Positions 40,067-47,386 of a stretch of DNA of 64,000 nucleotides are shown here, one piece after another. Source of the stretch: Capsulimonadaceae bacterium (lineage in GTDB: Bacteria; Armatimonadota; Armatimonadia; Armatimonadales; Capsulimonadaceae). The notes beneath the pieces are model-generated. The model was not told the origin of the DNA and did not search any database. It saw only the letters and a program-made list of their open reading frames with translations. Each line of letters starts with the position of its first letter. The stretch's first letter is position 1. Location: assembly GCA_031292625.1 (NCBI GenBank), contig JARLGU010000056.1:28744-92743 (forward strand). Reading direction: 5' to 3'. Both the position numbers and the translations under genes were made by a program.

Positions 40067-40828
40067 GTGATCCCGATTTCAATTCAACTTTACACACTCC
40101 GCGAACAAAACGCGGTCGATTTCCCCGGCGTTCTTCGCATGCTTGCCGAGACCGGCTACAAGGGCGTCGAGTTCGCCGGGCTCTACGACTACAAGGCGTC
40201 CGAGATCGCCGCGATAATCGAAGACCTGGGACTGATAACCAGTTCCGCGCATACCGCCCTGCCAACCAGAGAGAATATCGCCGAGCTTGCCGACACTTAC
40301 AAGACTCTTGGCACCACTAAGCTTATCTCCGGCTTCGGTCCGAAGGAATTTGAAACGGTGGACGCGCTCAACCGGTCAATCGATCGATTCCAGGAGGCGG
40401 TTGAAGTGGCTTCCGCCAACGGATTCGAGTTTGGCATGCACAACCATAACTGGGAGTTTACGCCGTATGCCGACGGATCCCTGCCATACGATCGCATCTT
40501 GGCAGCCATTCCTAAACTCTACAGCGAACTCGATGTCTTCTGGGCAGCCTTCGCCGGTTCCGACCCCGCCGCCTTCGTCAAGAAGTATAAGTCTCGTATG
40601 CCAGTGATCCACCTCAAAGACGGCCCGCTTGGTCCTGAGAAGATCATGAGCGCGGTCGGCTCCGGAGAGGTCGATATACAGGCGGTCGTAAAAGCTGCCG
40701 ACCCCAATATAACGAAGTGGCTGATCGTGGAAATCGATCGTTGCGCCACCGACATGGTTCAGGCCGTTAAGGACAGCTACGCCTATCTCGTCCGCACCGG
40801 ACTCGGCGCAGGCAACAAGGCCGTCTAG
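40067..40828 (+). CDS. Xylose isomerase-like TIM-barrel protein (sugar phosphate isomerase/epimerase family)
   Basis: The 253-residue protein matches the AP-endonuclease-2/xylose-isomerase-like barrel: ISIQLYTLREQNAVDFPGVLRMLAETGYKGVEFAGLY, FGMHNHNWEF (metal-binding His), SELDVFWAAFAGSDP, and MPVIHLKDGPLG. Family members isomerise or epimerise sugars and inositols or act on keto-sugars, usually with a divalent metal. The GTG start has GAGAGG eight bases upstream. It stands alone, convergent with a TPR membrane protein. The substrate is unknown. Confidence 0.88.
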   Translation: MIPISIQLYTLREQNAVDFPGVLRMLAETGYKGVEFAGLYDYKASEIAAIIEDLGLITSSAHTALPTRENIAELADTYKTLGTTKLISGFGPKEFETVDALNRSIDRFQEAVEVASANGFEFGMHNHNWEFTPYADGSLPYDRILAAIPKLYSELDVFWAAFAGSDPAAFVKKYKSRMPVIHLKDGPLGPEKIMSAVGSGEVDIQAVVKAADPNITKWLIVEIDRCATDMVQAVKDSYAYLVRTGLGAGNKAV

Positions 40829-40860
40829 CCTGACGGCGTTCTGCCTTGCGGCCCTTCGTC

Positions 40861-40907
40861 AGCCCGCTGGAATTCCTCCCGTTTCGGGACGGGGCGCCCA
40901 GCGGGCT
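40861..40907. terminator. Long hairpin between convergent genes
   Basis: AGCCCGCTGG pairs with CCAGCGGGCT around an inner hairpin CCCGTTTCGGG. It lies between the isomerase-like gene and the TPR gene and could end transcription from both sides, though no T-tract adjoins the outer stem. Confidence 0.45.
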
Positions 40908-40975
40908 GCGGCCCGCGGAGGCGGCTGCGAGGCCTTCGGGAGGAAGACGGGGCTCTGCGTTCTCTCTTGCGCTTC

Positions 40976-42973
40976 CTAGTCCTCGTTCGGAGGCAAGCCG
41001 CGATTTAGTCGTGATAGCGCCTTTTGCACGCTCGCGAGCGTGCGCCGTACACCGGCATCGCCGGGGTTGAGGCGCTGCGCCTTGCTCAGATGGGTGTTTG
41101 CGTCGCCGAGCCGGCCGGCGAGCGACTCCGCTTTGCCCAGGTCGGCGTACCACGATGCATCGTCATCTTCCATCGCCTTCCCCTTGTCGAGCATCTTCTG
41201 AGCTGCTTTCCGTTGCCCCATCTCGCGCAGGACGACGCCCTTACAGATATACGCTGACGCAAGCGAGTCGTCGACCTTGATCTGTTTATTAAACTCGGAC
41301 AGCGCTTTGCGATATTCCTTCATCGCCAGATAGGCGCGGCCACGCCCGTAATGCAATTCGGCGACATTCTTGTCGATTTGGGCGGACTTGTCGAACTCCG
41401 GGAGCGCCGCGCTTGGACGCCCCTCCTCAATGAGCGCGTTCGCAAGTCCCATATGTGCATCGATGAAATCGCTGTTGTATTGGAACGTCTCCAGATACAT
41501 TTCGGCCGCTTCGTGGACCCGTCCGAGCGCCATCAATGACACGGCCGCGTTGTAATAGCCGCGCCAGAGATCCGGGCGCTGCTCTCTTGTCGTGCGATAG
41601 GCGCGCAAGGCAACCGCATGCAGTCCTTCATCCTGATAGTAGTTCCCGACATCCACAAGCGCGATAGCGCTGTACGGATTTACGGCAAGCTCCTGCTTCA
41701 TGATCGTGATCGTGTTTTTCCAGTCGGCGCACCGGGCCGAAGAAAGGCCGCTCCAGGCAGCCAGTACGACCACCGGGACGATGTACAACCACGGCGTGCG
41801 CAGTCGCGTGACCAGCTTGGCAACGAGCAGAGCCGGTCCGATCATCGCCAGGTATGCATACCGGTCGGTTACGGTCGAGTAGTATTGGAACGCGAACGGG
41901 ACGAGTCCGAGGTTTGGCGCGAGGCATACCAGGCTAATCAGCGACGCCGTCAGAATCCAGGGACGTTTTCGCGACAAATAGAACGCGAGACCGATCAGAG
42001 CCGCCGGGATAATCCAGAGCTCGAAGCTGCGCAAGTCCGAGAGAACCACGCGTGGCGTCCGTCCGTAGTCGATCGCAAGGTTGATCGGCGCAAAAAACTT
42101 TTCGAGATAGAACGTTAGCGCGTCTCCCGCGATGAATGGCCGAAGGTACGGAGCAGTGAGCGCCGAGTGCATTATGTATTGGTCATTGCGCGCGACGTAG
42201 ATGAAAAGCAGGCTGACGAGCGCCCACGGTGCAAACTCCTGTACATATTGGCGCAGCGATCGCCGGTGGATCAAACTGTCAATTAGCGGGATCAAGACCG
42301 GATATACGACCGCTGTCGGCTTTGTAAGCAGCGCGAGCACGAAGCAAAGAAACGAGCCTGCAAATACGCCCAACGCCGACCATTGTGCGCGGCGGTCCAG
42401 CGGTTCTCCGGCTTCCTCCACGATGTCCCACGCCTTGACGTAGCTTGCGAGGCTGATAAAGCCAAGCATCGCCGAGAGCTGTCCGCGAAGTTCGGATACC
42501 CATGCGACGGACTCGACCTGCAGCGGGTGAAGGGCGAACAGCAGGCAACCTACCAGGGCTGGGACATCCTTCTTGACGATACGGCGCAGCAGAAAGAACA
42601 AGAAAAGCGCGTTGCCAGTGTGGAGCACAATGTTCGCGATGTGGAAGACGTGCGGGTTAAAGGGCGCGCCCGTTTGCGTGAACCGCTCGGCGTGCGGCGT
42701 TTTCGAGATGAGGCAAAGCAGAGCGAAGCCCGTATAAGCGAACGGCACGTAGAGCTGCTCGTATGGATGGCGCCAAAGATAGACCAGCCCTTGCCAGGTT
42801 GTAGGATTCAGATGCGGGTTCGCGAATGTATGCACCTGGTCGTCGTACTGGATGAAGTCGCAGCTCGCGAGGGGCGCGAATGTCGACGCGCACGCGACGA
42901 TGACCACGGCGGCGCAGACAATTAGCCGTGTTGTGACAGGCGATATTGATCGCATTCGAGCGAGGAATGACAT
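40976..42973 (-). CDS. TMTC-like polytopic membrane protein with C-terminal TPR repeats (copy 1)
   Basis: The 665-residue protein has a membrane half of about ten helices and a soluble half of about six tetratricopeptide repeats (for example AELHYGRGRAYLAMKEYRKALSEF). The first loop contains FIQYDDQVHTFANPHLN, and the repeat-proximal membrane part has STVTDRYAYLAMIGPALL and DYGRTPRVVLS, resembling TMTC-type O-mannosyltransferase families. GT-C enzymes of this class move sugars from lipid carriers to exported proteins; that role is inferred. A close paralogue lies 49 bp upstream on the same strand. Confidence 0.82.
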   Translation of the reverse strand: MSFLARMRSISPVTTRLIVCAAVVIVACASTFAPLASCDFIQYDDQVHTFANPHLNPTTWQGLVYLWRHPYEQLYVPFAYTGFALLCLISKTPHAERFTQTGAPFNPHVFHIANIVLHTGNALFLFFLLRRIVKKDVPALVGCLLFALHPLQVESVAWVSELRGQLSAMLGFISLASYVKAWDIVEEAGEPLDRRAQWSALGVFAGSFLCFVLALLTKPTAVVYPVLIPLIDSLIHRRSLRQYVQEFAPWALVSLLFIYVARNDQYIMHSALTAPYLRPFIAGDALTFYLEKFFAPINLAIDYGRTPRVVLSDLRSFELWIIPAALIGLAFYLSRKRPWILTASLISLVCLAPNLGLVPFAFQYYSTVTDRYAYLAMIGPALLVAKLVTRLRTPWLYIVPVVVLAAWSGLSSARCADWKNTITIMKQELAVNPYSAIALVDVGNYYQDEGLHAVALRAYRTTREQRPDLWRGYYNAAVSLMALGRVHEAAEMYLETFQYNSDFIDAHMGLANALIEEGRPSAALPEFDKSAQIDKNVAELHYGRGRAYLAMKEYRKALSEFNKQIKVDDSLASAYICKGVVLREMGQRKAAQKMLDKGKAMEDDDASWYADLGKAESLAGRLGDANTHLSKAQRLNPGDAGVRRTLASVQKALSRLNRGLPPNED

Positions 42974-43022
42974 CTACTACCCTCTTGGGCCGGGGGACCC
43001 TGTTTGCCTGCCGCTTCGCGTT

Positions 43023-44834
43023 TTACTTTCGCTGTTCGCGCGCCAGCGCTTGGCGTATGCTCAGCGCGGTCCGGTCGGCGGGGTCGATTGCGAGGGCCTT
43101 GGCGATACTTGCGCTGGCGTCGTCCACGTGTCCGGTCATGGCCTGTGCGAGCGCGAGATTAGTGTACCACGAGGTTGTAGGCCTGCCGCTCGCAATGGCC
43201 TGCTGCAATACCGGGATCGCTTCGGCGGGGCGGCGAAGCTCGATTAGCACGATGCCTTTGTTGACGCGCGCAGGCGGATATCCGGTAAGCGCGATCTCGT
43301 TGTCGAACTCCGCAATTGCATCGGTCAGGTCGCCTATGTTCATCAGGCCGATCCCCCGGTCGTAGTGCGCCTTGCGCAACGTGGGTTCGATCGCGATTGC
43401 ATCGTCATATTCGGTCAGAGCCTCAGCGGTCCGTCCTTCGTCGACCAGAGCATTGCCGAGGTCCAGGTGGGCGAGGCTGCTTCGCGGATCCAACTGAATT
43501 TCCCGTCGAAGATAGGCTTCGGCCTTGCGCGGCTCGCCATTCTTAACGTACGCATTCCCAATGTTGACGAGACCGATCGAGCTGTTCGGGTTAACGCCGA
43601 GCTCCGCGCGCATGATCGAGATCGTGCTCTTCCACGCGCCGCAACGACCGTGGGCGAGCGCGCCCAGCATGACGAGAGCGATTCCGGCAACCGCAAACGG
43701 CCATCGCACGCGGGTTTTTGCGAGGGCAACGGCGAGTGCCAGCGCAGGACCGAACAGGGAGAGATATGCGTACCGGTCGGCAACAACGGAGTGGCTCTCG
43801 AAAGCGAACGGCGCAAGGCCCAGCACGGGCAGCAGCCCGGCTGCCCAGACGATCGCCGCGGCGGCAGCCCACGGCCAGCGCTTACGCGCGAACCATGCGC
43901 AGACGACGGCCGCTATCACTCCGAGCGCCTCGGCCCAGATCCGCGGCCGCGAGAGGATGACGGACGGTGTTCGCCCATAATCGACCGCGAGGCCGAGCGG
44001 CGCAATCGTCTTGCCCGCGTAGAACGCCAGCGCACCGGCGGCGACCAGCGGACGGCGCGCGATCGGAGCCAGCGCTGCGGGCGGGATCGTCTGTACTCCG
44101 CGCGTCAGCAGCAGGAAAACGGCTGCGATCGCGAGCCACGGACCTATCTCGATGACGTATTGCTTCCATGATCGCCGGTTGATCAGCGCGTCGACCGGTA
44201 CGGCAATCAGCGGCAGCGCGACCGCGGATGGCTTGGCGAGCAGAGCCAGCACGAAGAGAAAGGTCGCCAGCGCGTAACGGGGCCATCCTTGTTTCGTGTA
44301 AGCCGTCAGGCTCGCAAGACAGAGGAGCGCCGCGAGTAGCCCGCGAAGCTCCGAGATCCAAGCGACGGATTCCACCTGAAGCGGATGCAGGGCGAACAGC
44401 AGGGCTCCCGTAAGCGCTGGCAAATCCTTCGTGACGATGCGGCGCAGGAGAAAGAAGACGAGCAGCGCGCTGCACGCGTGTAGCGTAATGTTGGTCACGT
44501 GAAATACGTGAGGGTTGAATGGGGCGCCTGTCTGCGTGAAACGCTCGGGGTGGGGCGCTTGGGCGAGTACGGCCAGCAGGGCGAAAAGCGTATAGGCGAG
44601 CGGGACATAGAGCTGCTCGTATGGGTGCTGCCAGAGGTGGGCCAGCCCCGCCCATGACGGCGGGTTCAGAAAAGGGTTCTCGAATGTGTGAAGCTGATCG
44701 TCAAATAGGATGAAATCGAATCCCGCTGACTGTCCGAATACGAGCGCACAGGCGACGACAATCATCGCGCAGCACACGGCAACGCGTTGCGTGTGGGGCT
44801 GTAGTTTCCTCGATGTAAGCGCGGAAGCTTTCAT
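43023..44834 (-). CDS. TMTC-like polytopic membrane protein with C-terminal TPR repeats (copy 2)
   Basis: The 603-residue protein has the same plan as the gene downstream: GFDFILFDDQLHTFENPFLNPPSWAGL, the phrase APHPERFTQTGAPFNPHVFH almost unchanged, RRIVTKDLPALTGALLFALHPLQVESVAW, DYGRTPSVILS, VVADRYAYLSLFGPAL, then TPR repeats. It has fewer TPRs than copy 1. The tandem arrangement indicates a gene duplication with divergence. The first gene of the pair starts near a dispersed repeat element. Function is inferred as for copy 1. Confidence 0.82.
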   Translation of the reverse strand: MKASALTSRKLQPHTQRVAVCCAMIVVACALVFGQSAGFDFILFDDQLHTFENPFLNPPSWAGLAHLWQHPYEQLYVPLAYTLFALLAVLAQAPHPERFTQTGAPFNPHVFHVTNITLHACSALLVFFLLRRIVTKDLPALTGALLFALHPLQVESVAWISELRGLLAALLCLASLTAYTKQGWPRYALATFLFVLALLAKPSAVALPLIAVPVDALINRRSWKQYVIEIGPWLAIAAVFLLLTRGVQTIPPAALAPIARRPLVAAGALAFYAGKTIAPLGLAVDYGRTPSVILSRPRIWAEALGVIAAVVCAWFARKRWPWAAAAAIVWAAGLLPVLGLAPFAFESHSVVADRYAYLSLFGPALALAVALAKTRVRWPFAVAGIALVMLGALAHGRCGAWKSTISIMRAELGVNPNSSIGLVNIGNAYVKNGEPRKAEAYLRREIQLDPRSSLAHLDLGNALVDEGRTAEALTEYDDAIAIEPTLRKAHYDRGIGLMNIGDLTDAIAEFDNEIALTGYPPARVNKGIVLIELRRPAEAIPVLQQAIASGRPTTSWYTNLALAQAMTGHVDDASASIAKALAIDPADRTALSIRQALAREQRK

Positions 44835-44871
44835 TATTTGTAGGTCTTTCGCTCAGAATGTGCGTAATCTA

Positions 44872-45079
44872 TCGGCGTTGCGAGAAAGATTCAGGACGGC
44901 TCGTGCCGCCGGGGCATTTTTTTTACGCGCCTCGTTCACGGCGTAGATCGACAAGGCCGCGTCAACACGCGTACGGCTTTTTGCCGCCAGCGTCCGATCC
45001 AAGCGCACATCGTTGAGCGGCGAAAGCGCTGTGACGACCCTTTGCGAAAAAAGGCCCCGGCGGCCTGAGCCGTCCTAAC
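44872..45079 (+). repeat. Dispersed inverted-terminal element, copy B
   Basis: The two ends are nearly perfect inverted copies: GGACGGCTCGTGCCGCC on the left (plus strand) and GGACGGCTCAGGCCGCC on the right (minus strand), each followed by GGGGC and a T-tract. The body carries CGCGTCAACACGCG. It occupies most of the 454-bp gap between the TPR protein start and the FadR-type regulator; promoters for both must lie in the remainder. Confidence 0.85.
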
Positions 45080-45288
45080 TCTTTACCGCGCGCATCTAAA
45101 GCGAAAGTCCCATTTAGATAACTTTTGAACGGTGGTATAAAAGCCGCTTGCCGAGCAGAGGTCGCCTGCGCCGCTGACGGCAACGTACGCGCCGCGCCCG
45201 CAGTCCATTGTCCCCAAACGCGAGTTTTCACTCCTTCCCGCCCTATTCAGGCAGGCGTTCGCCGCTGGGGTATACTAGACGCTAAATT

Positions 45289-45966
45289 ATGGCATCCATT
45301 TTAGGTTCGTTTACAACAGGCCAGCGACGGCAGTTGGTCGACGAGGTTATCCAGCGCCTCCGCGAGCGGATTGCGTCGGGCGGATTTCCCGTCGGCGCTA
45401 AACTTCCGTCGGAACCGCTCCTTATGGAGCAATTTGGCGTCGGCCGCTCGACCATTCGCGAGGCTGTCCGTGTGCTTGCGCATGCCGGGTTGCTCGATGT
45501 CCGCCAGGGCGATGGCACGTATGTCCGAGCCGCGCGCGGCGAGGCCAGTCTTTCGCACCGGCTTCGCGAGGCGATCACCGACGAGGTTCGCGAGGTGCGG
45601 CGCGCACTGGAACTCGAAAACGGCCGTCTTGCCGCGATCCGGCGCGACGACGACGATCTGGCGCTTATGGCGACTCTGCTTGCCAAGCGCGAAGAGGCGC
45701 GTACCCGCCGGGACTCCGGTGCGCTCGTCGAGGCCGATGTCGCCTTCCATGTGGCGATTGCGACCGCAACGAAGAATACCCTGCTTGCCGACATCTATAC
45801 GGACTTCGCCGATGTTCTGCAGACATCGCTTTCCGACTACGCCACATTTTCGGACACGCAAGCGGCGTTGCATCGACACCTGCTCGATGCCATCGTCCGC
45901 CGCGATCCGGACGCCGCCGCAAGCGCCACCGATCAGCTCCTCGAACGGGCGGGAAGCGCGGGATAA
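45289..45966 (+). CDS. FadR/GntR-family transcriptional regulator (FCD domain)
   Basis: The 225-residue regulator has an N-terminal winged helix (VIQRLRERIASGGFPVGAKLPSEPLLMEQFGVGRSTIREAVRVLAHAGLLDVRQGDGTYV) and an FCD ligand domain with metal-site residues in EADVAFHVAIATATKN and ALHRHLLDAI. Members respond to organic acids or sugars. TATACT lies near the start as a -10 candidate. It is convergent with the hydrolase downstream, and no metabolic gene is clearly co-transcribed, so its target is not apparent. Confidence 0.9.
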   Translation: MASILGSFTTGQRRQLVDEVIQRLRERIASGGFPVGAKLPSEPLLMEQFGVGRSTIREAVRVLAHAGLLDVRQGDGTYVRAARGEASLSHRLREAITDEVREVRRALELENGRLAAIRRDDDDLALMATLLAKREEARTRRDSGALVEADVAFHVAIATATKNTLLADIYTDFADVLQTSLSDYATFSDTQAALHRHLLDAIVRRDPDAAASATDQLLERAGSAG

Positions 45967-45985
45967 CCGCGGACCAGGCGGATTG

Positions 45986-47158
45986 TTATGGCTTGAGGAA
46001 CCCGGTTAAGAGCTGCGCGACTTCTTCAGGCTGCTCCTGCTGCACCCAATGTCCCGCGCCAGCGATCAAATGGACGCCCCGCAGTCTGGAACACGCCGTT
46101 TTTTGCATGCTCTCGAACGCGCCGGGAGCCTGGTAGACGCCCCAATCACATTCTCCCGCGATAAACATCGACGGCACATCGATCGTTCGCCCGGAGAACA
46201 ACCGGAGTTCGACTGCGTTTTTCGGATCCATCCAGACCCGGTATCCCTGGAGGCCGCCCTGGAACCCGGTTCTCCCATACTCGGCGCTATAGACGGCCAG
46301 TTCTTCTTCGGTCAGCCACTTGCAAGCGGCAACGTCAACGGGGGATGGCATTTCGGGCGCGACGGTTTCCGCCATGCCCTTGCCAAAATCCATGACGTAG
46401 TAGCGGGGCAGCTTGGCAAGTTCGGCAGCGGTCCATGAGTTGAGCGCGTAAGGCTTGTTCTCGGGCCAGTCAGCGCTTTTCACATGGTAGTAGGCGCGCA
46501 AAAAGGCGTGAACTCCCTGCGGAGCGCTCCACAGGTCGTCGTTGGCTTCGCGTGTCGCGTAATAGCGCTGATAGTGTTTTCGCGGTAGGTTCAACGCCGC
46601 CAGATCGTCATGGATGCGGTCGCTTGCCGCCGTCGCCATTTTGCGCGAGGGCGGTTCGTTCTTCGTATCGAACGGCAGGGCGGGAGCGCCTGCAAACGGG
46701 GCGCTCATTAGCACGACGGAGCGAAAGACATCCGGTCGAACGAGAGAGCACCACGCGGCGAGAGGCGAACCGTAGTCGTGCCCGACGACAGCGGCCACCG
46801 AGCGGTAGCCGAAGGCCGAAACGAGTCCGAGGATATCCGTGACCTCGTTCAGTGTCCGGAACTCACTGATGCCGTCGTCATATTTGACATCCCATCCGTC
46901 CGTTCGACCGTAGCCTCTCAGGTCGGGAGCGATCACATGGTAGCCTGCGGCGGCAAGGGGCAGCATGACCTTTCGCCAGCTGTATGCCAGTTCTGGGAAG
47001 CCGTGCAGTAACACGACGGCTGGACGATTATCGCTCTCGAAGCCGGCTTCGAGAACATGCATCGTCAGCCCGTTGCCATTGTTGACGAAGCGGGAGCGGA
47101 TCGTCGGAGAAAGGTGCGCCAGGCTATTGAACCCGGCAAGAGGGTTATCCGGCTGCAT
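45986..47158 (-). CDS. Alpha/beta-hydrolase, epoxide-hydrolase-like
   Basis: The 390-residue enzyme is a soluble alpha/beta hydrolase. The oxyanion motif is HGFPELAYSWRKV, the strand GYHVIAPDLRGYGRTDG follows, the nucleophile is the Asp in VVGHDYGSPLAAW, and the catalytic His is in GAGHWVQQEQPEE. An Asp nucleophile points to epoxide hydrolase or haloalkane dehalogenase rather than an esterase. There is no signal peptide. The stop is 19 bp from the stop of the FadR-type regulator. Substrate unknown. Confidence 0.87.
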   Translation of the reverse strand: MQPDNPLAGFNSLAHLSPTIRSRFVNNGNGLTMHVLEAGFESDNRPAVVLLHGFPELAYSWRKVMLPLAAAGYHVIAPDLRGYGRTDGWDVKYDDGISEFRTLNEVTDILGLVSAFGYRSVAAVVGHDYGSPLAAWCSLVRPDVFRSVVLMSAPFAGAPALPFDTKNEPPSRKMATAASDRIHDDLAALNLPRKHYQRYYATREANDDLWSAPQGVHAFLRAYYHVKSADWPENKPYALNSWTAAELAKLPRYYVMDFGKGMAETVAPEMPSPVDVAACKWLTEEELAVYSAEYGRTGFQGGLQGYRVWMDPKNAVELRLFSGRTIDVPSMFIAGECDWGVYQAPGAFESMQKTACSRLRGVHLIAGAGHWVQQEQPEEVAQLLTGFLKP

Positions 47159-47339
47159 TGACTAGGCCCCTCCGTCAGAAGCGTCTGTCAAACCGGCAAA
47201 CGCCGCGAATTCACGTGTCTGCGTGCGATCTAGCATCTGGCCTGCGCGACCGGCCCCAGAGTTCTGCAATCTAAGTCTTGACAATTGTTTCTCCTCGGCC
47301 TTTCGCCCTGCCTCTCGTTTGCTCAAAGCGGCCCAGGAA

Positions 47340-47369
47340 TGGGCGAACGAGCTTTCGCTCACTCGCCCA
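47340..47369. terminator. Hairpin downstream of the beta-mannosidase
   Basis: TGGGCGA and TCGCCCA enclose GAGC-TTTC-GCTC, a long stem about 17 bp beyond the mannosidase stop codon (minus strand). No T-tract follows, so factor-independent termination is uncertain. Confidence 0.5.
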
Positions 47370-47386
47370 TCTCTTGCAAAACCATG

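Noticed and set aside
44872-45079. Integron attC interpretation of the dispersed elements
   Set aside because: No RYYYAAC/GTTRRRY core sites at the ends, no integron integrase and no cassette ORFs between copies.
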